64,000 bases of DNA from Trochalopteron elliotii (GCA_024734555.1 JANPWX010000008.1:7555933-7619932); one strand, 5' to 3'. Numbered from the stretch's first letter, positions 1 through 11,658 are shown. The notes: a model not told the origin generated them from the sequence alone. Program-made: numbers and translations.

Positions 1-960
1 ATATTTGGGCACCTTCCTTCAAAGAAACAATCCTGGTGCATGCACTCTGTACATAGCATCCAATTATTTATGCCTAAATATATGAAATTTGATTGTCCTT
101 GAGTACCTGATTCATGCCTAGCACAAAGCCAGGACTGACAGGATACATGGAAAGGGAAAACATTGCAATGAGAAGAGAAAGATGGTGGAGCTGTTAAGCC
201 AGTAAGCTCCTGGGTTCTTACATTCTTTCTGAGAGCTTTTTAGGATTTGTGAGTTACAAAGGAGTTAATTTAAAGTCTTTATAAAGTTTCCTGAAAGTCC
301 AATAAGTCCTTTCATAGTACCTTTAGGGTATTCTGCCTTTAGGGCCAGTGATATACTTCTTCCCACTCTTCTTGACAGATGTATGAAACACTGAGGTGAA
401 CAGCATATTTTGTAAAAGGCTGTCTATCTTACATCTTCCATATACCTTGACAGGATTCTTGGCTGAGCCTGTGTGGAGTAATTTTTTTAATTACTGCTCA
501 GAAACATGTACAACCTGATAGAAAATGTGTGGAGAAGGGAAAAAAAACCCTATTTTTTTTCTTTTTTCTGTCCACAGACCCCTGTTAAAAATATTAAATT
601 AATGCAGTACAGACTTTTTATTGTCTGACAAGAAGTCAGCTGTGAATTCACTTCAGTAAAGTTTTAGTGATGAATTGTATTATTGGAAAAACAAATATTT
701 AAAATCAGAAAACCATGTATGCATTATTTAAATGTGAAAGCTACTTATTTTCATGTGCAAGTGACTACCACCTGGAACTTCAGCACCACTTTTTAAAAGT
801 AAGATATATTAATAAAATTGCTCAATATCTTTAAAATCTGATTATACGCTTAGAAATAGAATATGAGTTTAGAATTTTCTGCTAGTAATTTAGAGTTGTT
901 AATGCATAATATAAAGTTGTTGTTGTTCAGAGAACAGTTTTTAATGTGTCTTGCTTGCAG
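1..960. other. Non-coding AT-rich stretch
   Basis: I see no gene, RNA gene or recognisable repeat here. The sequence is AT-rich and CpG-poor with short A and T runs. It ends in a pyrimidine-rich tract and AG at 959-960 that would serve as a splice acceptor for the open frame that follows. Confidence 0.6.
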
Positions 961-1155
961 GAAGAGAGAAGCCCTTTTCCCACCCAGTCTTCTGAAATCA
1001 ATTTCACATTTCTAAAACAAACTGATGTGCTTTTTATTCCGGGAGCATACACAGACACTAAAAATTCAACAATGTCTTTTCCGGCGAGGCAGGAGCATTT
1101 TAGACAGAACAAGGGTTTAAAACCTTCAACCTATAGCTTTCAACCTGCAACTTAA
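961..1155 (+). CDS. Possible terminal coding exon, unidentified
   Basis: This weak candidate starts after an acceptor-like sequence (T-rich tract, then TTGCTTGCAG ending at 960). In the frame beginning GAA GAG it stays open for 64 codons to a TAA at 1153-1155. The predicted peptide is polar with no domain I recognise; it opens EERSPFPTQ and ends STYSFQPAT. The opposite strand is also open over 927-1112, which weakens the case. No polyadenylation signal AATAAA is obvious soon after the stop, and no partner exon was found upstream because the window starts only 960 bases earlier. It could equally be chance open sequence in an intron. Confidence 0.2.
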   Translation, partial: EERSPFPTQSSEINFTFLKQTDVLFIPGAYTDTKNSTMSFPARQEHFRQNKGLKPSTYSFQPAT

Positions 1156-2480
1156 CAGCTCTCTTTTGGTGCAAGACCAGGGTATTTGATTCCCTCCCAG
1201 TGACCCTAGGAGTTGAAAGGTTGGCCCTGCTTCCTTTGTGTGATTTCAGATCCATGTCAGACTTCAAATCAAGCTTCACAGCCAGTACAGCCAAAAAGGC
1301 TTTACATCACATCACTGGAGAGAAAAAGAGTGCTCCAATGAGATCAAAACTTTAAAAGGCCTCCCTGTGTGGTCTGGGCACAGTAGCCAAGCAATCCTGG
1401 CCAGATCTCCAGCATCACAGTCCATTATTCTCAGCAAATGATTTCCTGCTGACAAGATGCCCCTTTGCTTCTCTGTGTGTTGTAAACAATTGCTAGTTAA
1501 TATAGAGATTAATTACTGTCTCTTTATTTTTGGGCACCCATGGGCATAAAAGACCAACTGCATACTTGCAGAAGATACTCTCATTAGTGTCACCTTAGTA
1601 TTATTGATCATTCTGACATCAGTCTTGTGTAACTTTTGATCCCACATGCTTGTGGTATATCAGGTTGATAAACCTAAATTGAAAGCACCACCAGCACAGT
1701 CTTATTTTTCCAGATAAGATTTTTAAAAAACTTGTGAGTGAAAAGTTCTTCATCTTCCCTAGCTTTCTGCAATACTGGGTCCCAAGAGTCTTGCTTGACT
1801 TCCACAAATGCAATAGATTCACATATTCAAACATAATCTGGGCACTGCTAACAATGACTAAGTATCGGAAATAATTAAAAATTTCTCATGCAGTACTGGA
1901 ACCATTACCTTTTATTTCCATGGAAACTTTTTGATGAATAGTAATTGAGATTGGCTGGCAGACAGAGACAGCAAGCAGTCTGTTACTGCAATACATCAGC
2001 AGTCTTAGTCATGACACTTTCATGCATTATTTAAGTATTTACAGTAGAATTACTTAGCAAAATTGTAATCTGAGGCTGATGAGTATAGCAAGTTTGGGTG
2101 GCTGTAGACTACAATTTTTTCCAAGGTTAACTGTGCTAAGCTTAGAGTGCAGCTGGTTAATTTTTGGTTATTCAACATGGACTTTGTTTTAAAAAGAAGA
2201 AATATTAAAACCCAGGCAGTCCAGTGCCAGTCCCTGTTTGTTTGCAGAAAGATAGAATGATCTGCAAGAAAAAAGAAATTGTGGCCTCATAAAAAAGGCA
2301 GGTCCATTACATGAACCACACATGTTCCCTGGTTTATGTATTCTGTGAAAACTCAACAGCTGGCATTGGCACTATGGCTACAGAGGGACTCTTAAGTTTC
2401 CTTTCTCCGAAAAATTTTATATCCAAAACTCAGACTTGTATCCTATAATTTACATTAGACTTTTCTATTAGGTTTATTGT
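1156..2480. other. Non-coding stretch without recognisable features
   Basis: No gene or repeat was recognised. Open frames are short and lack splice-like borders or protein-like composition. Confidence 0.6.
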
Positions 2481-2715
2481 AGGGGTGTGATCCTCCCCCT
2501 GTACTCAGCCCTAGTGAGGCACATCTGGAATGCTGTATCCAGTTCTGGGCTCCTCAGGACAAGAGAGACATGGAGCCCCTGGAGCAGATCCATTGGAGGG
2601 TAACAAAGAGGATGAAGGGGCTGGAGCATTTTTCTTATGAGAACAGGCTGAGAGAGCTGTTCAGCCTGAAGAGAAAGTGACTTGGAGGGGACCTTACCAA
2701 TGCCTGTGTAAAATG
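2481..2715 (+). mobile_element. CR1 non-LTR retrotransposon fragment, sense
   Basis: This is a degraded piece of the last part of the CR1 reverse-transcriptase reading frame (ORF2). Diagnostic sense-strand words are the segment around CCAGTTCTGGGCTCCTCAG (2540-2558), the GACATGGAGC stretch and the block GAACAGGCTGAGAGAGCTG near 2641. In CR1 this region encodes the C-terminal end of ORF2. The copy stops at about 2715, before the 3' untranslated region and the 8-bp terminal repeats, so both ends are truncated. Stops and indels break the frame, so it is inactive. The minus-strand open frame over it is only an antisense shadow. Confidence 0.93.
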
Positions 2716-3791
2716 TAATGTAAAAAAGTAAATGCATACTGCTGATAATGTATAGTTTTGATCTTGTAAACAGTAATTAAAAAGTCAAAGAACAAACTAC
2801 TTATTGGACAATCTTTTCTTCTGACTGATAAAAATTTTTGCATATAGAAAAGGTTCCTCTCCTGACACTTTATAAGGACTAGATTTAGGATTACTCTGCC
2901 CTGGACATGTGCTGTTGCACCTGGAGAGTGTCAGCATCCCATGTTCAGGCTGTGTGAGACTCCCAGCAGGAGCAAAGCTCTGCTGTAGGAACTGCTCTTT
3001 TCTTCATCAGCATCTGACTTAATGAACAGCAGGCAGGGTTTTGTGGAATACTCAGTCTGTAAGGAAAAAACATTTTGAAAAGGCATCTAAATCACAGGGT
3101 AGAACATTTTCACTCTCGTTTACTCAAAAGTCTGAATCTCTGGATGACCCCATTCTGCTTTTGATCTGCTCCTCTGCCTCTCCAGTGCAATGTCTCTGCT
3201 TCCTCAGAAGCAGATCCCTGGCTGTACACAACTACACAAAATGTGACAATATGAACCAGTTGGAGAATTCCCCAGCAGTGAAATCTACCTCAAACACCTC
3301 CTTCCACAGCTTTAGGGGACTCATGATGCCCCAGAGTAGGTATGCAAGCATACAGATGGGTTCTAGTTATGGGACTAAATAAGAATTACATATATGTGTT
3401 TGTTTCCTTTGTAGAGCCACAGCCATTTGGATGACTGCCTCTTTCTGTATTGTGTCTTTGCAGTAAGGAAGAAAAAAAAATTAAGGGAGGGAAAGGAGAA
3501 TGAGGGGCTTGAGAGTCCTTTGTACTGAATATTACACTGCTAGTAAAGAAACATCCCTAAGTGGTAGGTTCTCTAGCAGTCCCTCAATATCCACTACAGT
3601 AGAGGTTGCATTGTTTGTAAGTTCTTAATTAATTTCTTAGCATTTTTTGACTTGTAAATTCTTGTTGGTGATTTTGAATTCGAAGTATACCTATAGTCAG
3701 AATACTGGATATTGTGATACTATTTAATCCTTTTTTCTACATAGAGTTTATCTGTTTGAAACATGTTTTTATATTTTTCTAGATGCAAAAC
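2716..3791. other. Non-coding stretch
   Basis: No gene was recognised. A 113-codon open frame at 3041-3382 on the plus strand has no recognisable domain, no clear splice borders and unremarkable composition. I treat it as chance. Confidence 0.55.
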
Positions 3792-3848
3792 CAGTATAAG
3801 TATGGTAAATCAATATAGGTATGCCAAATCAATATAGGTATGCCAAAT
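3792..3848. repeat. 19-bp minisatellite, three copies
   Basis: There are three head-to-tail units of 19 bp at 3792-3810, 3811-3829 and 3830-3848. The second and third are identical (CAATATAGGTATGCCAAAT). The first differs at a few positions. This is a local tandem duplication. Confidence 0.95.
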
Positions 3849-4036
3849 GCCTTTGTTTTGGGCATGATAGAGCTGGCTGTATGATGACAGTCCCTTTTCA
3901 AAGCAGTCTTTGAGATTTTAAAATTAGTTTTTCTCTTTTTTTCTCGTTTTATAAACTAAAATTACTTTTGAAGTTTTAGAGAAAAAAAATACTTTAAAGG
4001 TCAGTTTGTATGCTTTCCTAATAGTTATGAAAAAAA

Positions 4037-4075
4037 CCACAACAACAACAACAACAAAAAAGAAAAACAGAAAAT
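4037..4075. repeat. (CAA)n microsatellite with A-rich tail
   Basis: About eight CAA units at 4037-4060 are followed by an A-rich stretch. This is simple-sequence DNA. Confidence 0.95.
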
Positions 4076-4341
4076 AAGTTAGCCCACAATTAATCTACTT
4101 TTCAACCCATAACTTAGTAGTAAGCATCTCCTCTCAGATCATATGCTGCAGTACATCCAGTGTATTGTACAACTCAGAGCTCTGTAAGGATCCAAATAGA
4201 TTTAATCTGTAAACCTATTTTACAACCTGACATATTATTCCCCCGATTTATTTTCTCATGGAATAATCAAGGGAGACTCTTATGATTTTCAGTCTTGATA
4301 CATGATTGAGTAAAACAGTGCACTGTTTTCAAAAGATACAA

Positions 4342-4381
4342 GGGGGGGGTTGTTTGTTTGTTTGTTTGTTTGTTTGTTTTT
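4342..4381. repeat. G8 tract joined to (TTTG)n microsatellite
   Basis: Eight consecutive G residues at 4342-4349 run straight into about seven TTTG units ending at 4380. The pairing of a G tract with a TTTG array makes length polymorphism likely. Confidence 0.95.
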
Positions 4382-5080
4382 AAAGGTACAACCTGGCTTG
4401 GAGGCATAATGCAGTATCATTTGATTAAGAAGATATTTTAACCTTTTCCTTTCACCCTTTTCAGTTTCACTTGATTTTTCTTTTTTTGCTTTGAATTATT
4501 TAATTTTTAAATATGGGCAAGAGGTCCTCTTGACGACCAAAGTAGTCTGACTTTTTAAAAATTAGTTTACAGACCTTCAAATAGATTTTGAGTGAGCGAG
4601 AAAATTGTAACATTATCCTATCACCTCTCACCTGAGCCATTTTGTCCCTCAGCAATTGTGATTTTCTGAATGAATTTTTAAATTACTTATTTGCAGTAGC
4701 TGCACAGTGACAGCAGTATTGCCTCTTCCTGAACAGAAGAAAAGAGCCTCCATTGAGCTTCTCCTTGTCTTCTCACCTCTGCAAAGCAGAGACAGCTCAC
4801 AACTAAAATCCATCAGCTTATTCTATCGGAGGAAGTGAAGGACACAAGCCTTGTATGTTCAATACTAGAGAAGAAAAGAGGCTCTCTGATTTCTACCTCA
4901 GTCTTCAAGCTTTACAGGTGAGCCATTAAGTGCTGTACGTTTTTCAGTCCCCTGAGCCTTCATCAGTCTGATGGTCTAGAATGCAGAGAGGAAATTTGGA
5001 TTTTGTTTTAAAGATTATATCCTTAATGCTTAATTGGAAGAGCAAAGTATAAACAAACGTGTCTGAACACCTTATAGAGC
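4382..5080. other. Non-coding stretch
   Basis: No gene or interspersed repeat was recognised between the TTTG array and the CR1 copy. Confidence 0.6.
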
Positions 5081-5360
5081 CACAGAATCATAGAATCAAT
5101 TGGGTTGGAAGAAATTTTAAAGACTGTCTGGTTTCAAACCCCCTGCTACAGGCAGGGACACCTTTCACTATACCAGGTTGCTTAAAGCCCATCCAAGCCC
5201 AGCCTGGCCTTGAATGCTTCCAGGGATGGGGAATCCACAGTGACTCTGGAAAACCTCTTCCAGTGTCTCACCACACTCACAGCAAAGAATTTCTTCCTAA
5301 TAGCTGACCAAAATCTACCCTCTTTCAGTTTGAAGGATGTTTTGTCTGTTCTGAATAGAA
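5081..5360 (-). mobile_element. CR1 3' end, antisense
   Basis: Read on the minus strand this is a CR1 3' untranslated region. Its true 3' terminus lies at 5081-5096, where two and a bit copies of the CR1 terminal octamer are visible as CACAGAATCATAGAAT on the plus strand. Other diagnostic plus-strand words are GGCAGGGACACC, CCAAGCCCAGCCTGGCCTTGAA and AAAGAATTTCTTCCTAATA. Similarity fades near 5360, so the copy is 5'-truncated, as usual for this family. Open frames across it are shadows. Confidence 0.95.
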
Positions 5361-6560
5361 AAGTATGGGCAGTGGAGTGTCTACAGGAAGGTTTAAGGGC
5401 ATTTTTCTAAAATACTTTGTGGGGGCTATATGTATGTAATGTTATTATATATTGATTTTAGATAAAGATCAAGATATAATGACTCACAATTTTACAGCCT
5501 GCCATAAGCAGAAGAAAAGCTTAATGTGCTTGAAATAGTTGTGTTGCTAAGGATATATTGTATGGTTCTAATCCAGCTGAGTGATGATCAAGGAAGTAAA
5601 AACATGTTATTATCCATCAGATAGGAATCCCTTGCCAGCCTGAGGCAGAAATCACAAGGTTGCCAAGTGACAATTTAGTTTCTGGAATCCAGATAGGCAC
5701 AAACTAAATTAATAAGTTGTTGGTGTTCACTTCTATGAAGAGCCACTTTGAACCCAAATTCTTTGAACATTTTTCTATGTCCAGCAATCAGATCTGTTGT
5801 ACTGATTCCTAAACCAGTTAAATCTGCTCCTGAGTCTGATACTTCATGACTGTATTTTTTGTAGTCCCTTACTGTGACTGTTGGCTGTGAATGCCAAACT
5901 TCCTGTTTATTAGGTGGGCCTAAGGAACTTTTAAATAAGAAGCACCATTTCTTTTAGCCTTTGCTTAAGCACAGGTTCTCCCCTTCTCTTGAACTTTACC
6001 TTCTGTTGACCAAGACTAAGAAAAGATACAGAGTTTTTGGTTGCAAGCCTATACCTCACCAGCTCTAAAGCTGTACCAAGCACTCAGAGTATCCCTGGCA
6101 CAAATTGTGTTTTGCATGTATAATTTCTGTGACTTTACTGAATCCAAAGTGTATGTGGCTTTGAAAAACAGCTGTTTCTTGTTAGTTTAATAATTCTCTC
6201 TCTCGAAGTAGAAACAGATTGTGGAGTTATGTTCTCCAGATCATCCCAAATATTTCGTTTCTCTTTGCCACTGTGGCTGATCAATGATAACTTATAAAAG
6301 AGTTACAGAAGATTTCTCTTTTAGTCTGTGAGATTTTTCTGTTCCCCTGAATGAACTTGCCAAAGATGGATAGGCCCCTTTTACCTGTATGTGCCTACGG
6401 CACTAATGCTTTGAAGTAAGCAGACTTCCATCAAGGATGAGTTCAGTCCTGCTGGTTTCCTTCCCTGTGTGAGAGAATATTTATTTATAATTATGCTTGT
6501 ATCTCTAATAAAAACACTTGTTCAAACGAGAGGCAGGGGAATGAGTGGCAGTAGGTGTTC
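5361..6560. other. Non-coding stretch
   Basis: No gene, RNA gene or repeat was recognised. The sequence is AT-rich throughout. Confidence 0.6.
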
Positions 6561-6579
6561 AGCCCATGGGTGAGTGACC

Positions 6580-6660
6580 AGACAAAGGCGAGCAGCTCAG
6601 CAGCCCCGCTGAGCCGGCGCCCGCAGAGCGCGCTGCCAGGCAGTGCTGACTGCTGGGGGC
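6580..6660. other. Short GC-rich, CpG-containing spot
   Basis: About 80 bases contain several CpG dinucleotides in an otherwise CpG-poor region. They include a perfect 7-bp inverted repeat, GCTCAGC at 6595-6601 and GCTGAGC at 6608-6614, with a 6-base loop. It is too small for a CpG island by usual length criteria. It might be a small regulatory element. No coding assignment is possible. Confidence 0.4.
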
Positions 6661-9600
6661 CACTGATCCATTGGATGAACAAGGCTCGAATCAAAGACCA
6701 GGAGACAAGCCATGTCCTTTCCCTTTCCACTCCTTTGCTATCCATTAACCCCCACGCACCTTCCTCTAACAAAAATGCAGACATACACACGCAGCACCAT
6801 CTGTCCTTCTCGCTGTGTTTCCTTTACAAGATGACTGATGACGAAAAAAAACCTCTTCCGAGATGTTCACTGATAACATATCAGATAAGTCACAAAAAAA
6901 GGTCACTGTAATGTATTTCAGGATTTACTTTTTCTGTAATACGTGGTCTTTCCTGTCATGAAACACTCTAACAAAGAAATAGGCAGGTACCTCTTTAGCT
7001 GCAATGCTAACTGTGAGTGACTTTTAGTGCAAGAACATTATGGAACTTGAAGTAGAAAATGCTGCTTCAGAGGAAAATAATGCTGATGGATTATGGCATA
7101 ACAGAGCTACTTAACACAGGTCTAAGTGAGTTTAGGCCCATATATTGGCCTCTATTTGCTCAATGATAAAGAACATGTACTGCTCATACTTAATGTACTT
7201 CTCAGCCGTGTGTCTGAAAGTGTTAAAAAAGGAAACCATTGTCTAAATGATCTAACGACATCTCTGTATAGGTTTTGAACTGCATGGCACTGCTGGTGAG
7301 GAATATTAACTTTAGTGCTGTGAACAAGAAAGAATGCCTAAATCCAATGCAGTTTCCTTTTACCTCGGAGGTGTTTGAACCTGAAAGTGTATTTTAAAAT
7401 CAATTTTAAATCTTAATGGATTTTTTTTTTCTGATCAACATTATCAGAACTAATATTAAACACAGGAGTGAGGACAAAGAATTTGATTTTGCTGTAACCA
7501 TGTCAGTTGGAGTGGACTGTGCTACAGGGGTGGTATTTATACCTGTTTCAAAAAAAAACAATAAAGTGGTTTTTTGAAAATTTTACTCACATGACAGAAA
7601 TTCGATTCATCTAAGGGCAGGATAAGATTGCACTGACTGCTAACAGTGTAATCTTGTGAAGGAGAATAATGAAAATTAGTACAGATGAGCTGTTAAATTA
7701 AGGTTAACGATTACTCAGAATATGCTATGCTGGCTTTTGTTGCTTGGATTTCACATGACAAAAATCTGGTGAAGGTCATGTTTCAGGGTGAGAGGCAATA
7801 ACTTTTCTCCAGAGAGTTTTGTCACATTCAGACTGTGACTCAAAGCCAGACTGCTCTTTACACAGATCTGATATAGAAATCCCAGGCTGAAATTGTGAGC
7901 ATGTGAAAGGGACTTGCATCTGTGCTTCTGCTATGCAGTGCTCAACCTTTCCTGGAGGAAAAGGGGGAAGAAACCTTAAGTTATCAGCAGAAATGCAAGT
8001 GCTGTGTAACATATGGTTCTGTGGGAGCCAGTCCCTTACTAACAATCCAGGTTTCAAAACTGATTTTTGCTTCTGGCAAGAAGTTCAAAAACTGCACTCC
8101 AGTGTCTCTAGGTTACTGTAACACTGGCTTTGGCCATGATTTTCAAGGGTTTTGAAGGACTTTTAAAGCTGTATCAGGATCCCAAAAGGAAAAAATATAG
8201 TTCATAACCTTCAAACTAAACCAATTCCTTACATTCCAAGATTTCCTTCAGCTTGGAAGAGTGTGATCATAGGGAAGTGGCTATCTTTAGGTTTCTCATG
8301 GATTTCCTGATAGAGAGAGGGATCTTTGCTTTCCATGTTAAAGTGCTTTGAAGTAGTTGAATGACAATAACAGGAAACTACTCTTTTGGCAAACATCTAC
8401 AGTTTTCAGAAAATTTGCATCAGTGACTGAATTGATAGCAGGATTTATCTTAAGAGAAATGGAAATTATATTTCACTTGCCTAATTATACTGCTTATCTT
8501 CCTTGAAACATTTCACAGCATATGAAATTTCACATAATATGCAATGTCTAGTAGAAAGGAAACTTTCTATATCCAGTGAATAATAATTGTATGCACTTTA
8601 ATTGTGTCAAATGTTAAATCCTACTGTAATATGCCACATTAAGGAGACACTTGCTCAATGTGCCCAATCCCAGCACAGACTACTCCTGATTTTCTGACAT
8701 GACCTTGGAAACACTGCAAATGATCCATCCTCTCATATTCCCTGCATGACTAAGAACAGAAAGGTAATTGTACCTTGCTCTGCAAAGTATTTGCATCCAC
8801 CTCCAGCAGCATTGCTGGGGAGGAACAAGTCTTGAGGCTGTTTTCTGAAGTTGCACTGGAGTAGCATGATGTATTTTCATTTTTAAGATAATGTTACTTA
8901 AGCATTATTTGGATAACAAATAGACTTAACCCAATCGCCGTTAATGAGTTCCAGTGCATGTAAGTCATACTTGCATGGAAAAAAAGAACATGAAACCCAA
9001 TAGTTCTCTAGCTGTGAGAGCTGAAAAGGGATTGATTTCTTTGCCCAGTGGCCTTTTGGTCTCTTACTTTTTTTCTTCCTGGAGAACACTTGTTGGCTGG
9101 GGCAGCTGTGATGGAGAAGCCCATGTGCAATAGCCTGGGAGGGAAGCAGCACCCTCCTCCTCTCTGAGGTTCAGCCTGTGGTTATTTGATGAGCCTGAAC
9201 AAATCACCTTACCTACTGCAGCCCCGCAAATTCTCCCTACAAATTAGAAGCAATAGTGCTTTTCTACACTGACTGGGAAAAAAACAAATCCATATTTCAT
9301 TACCAAGGAGTGCTTAAGGGCTTGCTTCATGTAGTTAGGGAGGCACATCTGCATGCAGTGCAGGGTATTCTCCTGTCAGTATCCATCTATGGCTGCTTCT
9401 CTGCCTCTTTTTTCCCCAGAACTGGGCAGATTATTCTACAATGGTTTAGACTGAGAAAAAAAAAATTGTAGCAACTTTATGGTTGAGCAACTTTAAAGGT
9501 GCATCCTTTTACCTGTCTCAGAGAAGAGAGGCAGTCCTTTATGTCACTCATGCCTTTTTTAATACACCTACAAATTATGCTATAGCTTTTACTTATTCAC

Positions 9601-11019
9601 TTCATCCTGGTACTTCAGAAGTGAGTTTGAAATGCTTTTCTCCTTCGAGAAAAATGTAAGCTCCTTTCACTAGACAGCCATGTATACTACTGACAGGTGT
9701 CACAAGTGCAATTCACCTGCCTAATAGCCTCCTGTGCATCTCTAGTGAAGAATTTTTACTGTTCTCTGACTTGTATCCTTTTGTCCACTGTCTTGGGACA
9801 AAGACAACCATAGATTTAGTCTGTAAAGCCTTGGTTTTCCACCTCTGGGATAATGGCTCACATCCAGCTTGACCCTCCTAAATGGAGTCACTGAAAACAG
9901 ACGGAGATGAGGCTTGGCTTGGCATAAATCTGACGAGTGATGAAGATGGTTTGTAGCAATCTGGACTCACTAGACATGGAAGGAAGAATATACTTGAATA
10001 ATGGGAACTACACTGAGCACATCCTTCTGAGGAACACCAGTACATGCACAGGGAAGAAGGAATAAAAAGGTTTTCAGAAAACTACTAATTGGGCTGACAT
10101 GTTTTCAGAGGCACATGGAGTGGTGGGCAAGTAACACGGCTTCCTGTTCTGCACTGCAGCATCTGAAGTCAGAGGGGATTGTACTGAGCCTACATAAACT
10201 TCTCTGTATGATGTTCCTGATGAGCACAGTGTGGAGTTCTGATTAATTTAACTTAAAGGTACTTTTAAAAGAGAAAAAGGAATTCAGAACCCAGATACAA
10301 GGAGCTAAAAGGAGATCTGTGATATACTTTGGGCTCTGGAGACAGCTGTTGGTTTTCACCTTGAAAATTCATAGGGAATGTTCAAAGCCTGAACACTAAT
10401 AAATAAAAATATAATATATAGATAATAATAATGTAATAATGGGGTTCTCCTTGGAGATACAGACTTATTGCTATTTACTCCATAACTCATCTACACGTTT
10501 TTTATGGCCTTTAGTCAAAAGTAAAGTTGTCCAATCTAAGCAGTGTAGGTTTTTTTTTTCCCTAGGATTTTTGTATAGGTAGTAGACACTTCTGCAAGTT
10601 TTTAAAAGTCCAAGTTTATGTTCTGTGATCCTAAAGAAGTGCAGCTGAGCTTGTAAAGAGCGGTGGATTTTTTTTTTTTTTTTTTTTTTTGTTTTTAGTT
10701 TAAATACCTTCAAATTCTTACTCCCTACTTCAGATAGCATTTTATCTTTTGATTGGGGGTGGGAGACAGGTCTGTAGGTTTGTTTCTTGGGGGTTTTTTT
10801 GCCACAGATAGTTTGTATTTTCCACCCCACCACCCTGAATTACTGCAACTACCATACTTGGGTTTCAGCTCTGCAGCCATTAATTGGTGGTGTTAGCAAT
10901 TCTCTTCCTTTTTTTCTGATCCCACATTTGCACTTTTCTCTTTATCTTTAAATCTTTAGACCGCATGTAGCGAAAGGGGGAAAAACACCGAAAACAAACA
11001 CAGGAAAGGTTAAAAAGGC
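6661..11019. other. Non-coding stretch left of the CpG island
   Basis: No gene or interspersed repeat was recognised in over 4 kb. Open frames of 60-120 codons lack splice-like borders. If the minus-strand gene proposed at 11.3 kb is real, this is its first intron. A 23-base T tract lies at 10668-10690. Confidence 0.55.
10668..10690. repeat. T23 homopolymer tract
   Basis: Twenty-three consecutive T residues, followed by G and a further T-rich run. On the minus strand this is a poly(A) run. I found no retroposed body next to it, so I call it simple sequence. Confidence 0.95.
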
Positions 11020-11293
11020 ACAAAGTCCTTGTGGCTCCCACCTCCCGGCCCGGAGCTCCGCGGGGAGCGGCCGCCGATGCGGGCCCGGGCCGGCAGAGCC
11101 GCCGGGGCTGTCGGAAATCCCGCGGAGCCCGGCGGGGAATGAGGGAACGGCCTTGGAGCCCTCCGCTGTGGGGAGGAGCTGGGAGCAGGGAACGTGCTCC
11201 GGCTCCTGCCGTCTGCAGAGCTGGCGCGTTCCGTGTGGAGCTGCGAACCGAGCGGTGCCCGGGGCTCGGGGGTTTCTGGATGATCAAACTCAC

Positions 11294-11413
11294 CCGCGCG
11301 GAGCCGCCGCCGCCACCGCCCCCCACCGCGGCCATCGCGGCCATCGCGGCTTCCCGGGGAGCGGGAGCCGCCACCGCGCATCGCCCGGGGACACTGTTTC
11401 CCGCCGGAACCAT
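11294..11413 (-). CDS. Candidate first coding exon, gene unidentified
   Basis: On the minus strand the frame starting at the ATG at 11413 (context AAAATGG), or the downstream ATG at 11344 (context GCCGCGATGG, a strong Kozak match), runs to codon CGG at 11296-11294. The intron then begins with GTGAGT (plus ACTCAC at 11288-11293), a perfect donor consensus. The long form has 40 codons and the short form 17. The peptide is rich in Ala and Gly and the short form reads MAAMAAVGGGGGGGSAR. Such low-complexity N termini are typical of CpG-island first exons. The exon would end in phase 0. No downstream exon could be recognised between here and position 1, so the gene stays unnamed and its first intron would exceed what is visible or hold unseen exons. 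The open frame continuing past the donor to 10880 reads into intron and I do not accept it as coding. Confidence 0.45.
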
Positions 11414-11526
11414 TTTACAGAGGCGCAGGCACACAGATTCCGTCTCCCGGCTTTTGGTGCGGCTTCACGTGGTTTAGACCGAGAGCAGTTTCAGAGGGGC
11501 TGTAACATTTTTAATAGTCTTTTCAA

Positions 11527-11547
11527 CATGAAAAACGGAATTAAAAG
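11527..11547 (+). CDS. Possible divergent first exon end, plus strand
   Basis: A short plus-strand frame begins ATG AAA AAC GGA at 11527 and reaches AAAAG followed by GTAACG at 11548, a usable donor. It lies just outside the dense core of the island and points away from the minus-strand exon, as in bidirectional promoters. The start context is only moderate, the coding part would be about seven codons, and no second exon was found. It may instead be the 5' exon of a non-coding divergent transcript, or nothing. Confidence 0.15.
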
Positions 11548-11622
11548 GTAACGTTTCCATCGTTCGTGGGTAGAGGGAATAGAAGCGGACCTACAGACAC
11601 AGGAGATACTGACCGAGAGGGG

Positions 11623-11658
11623 GGTAACCGGGGGGCCGGTTACCGCAGCAGCTGCGGT
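11623..11658. promoter_or_regulatory. Two overlapping perfect inverted repeats in the CpG island
   Basis: GGTAACCGG at 11623-11631 and CCGGTTACC at 11636-11644 form a perfect 9-bp inverted repeat around GGGG. The right arm overlaps ACCGCAG at 11642-11648, which pairs with CTGCGGT at 11652-11658 around a 3-base loop. The two stems share bases 11642-11644, so they cannot both form fully. As duplex DNA the first is a symmetric site for a dimeric factor. Function is not known. Confidence 0.7.

Noticed and set aside
10471..10833. Minus-strand frame with a poly-lysine run
   Set aside because: The lysines come from the T23 homopolymer. The remainder shows no protein family.
10880..11434. 184-codon minus-strand open frame over the CpG island
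   Set aside because: Only its first part up to the donor at 11294 looks exonic. The rest reads through a consensus splice donor into GC-rich and then AT-rich intron-like sequence.
11031..11551. Plus-strand open frames of 148 and 132 codons in the island
   Set aside because: GC-rich DNA has few stops. Composition is Ala/Arg/Pro/Gly noise with no domain, and the frames lie opposite the better minus-strand exon.
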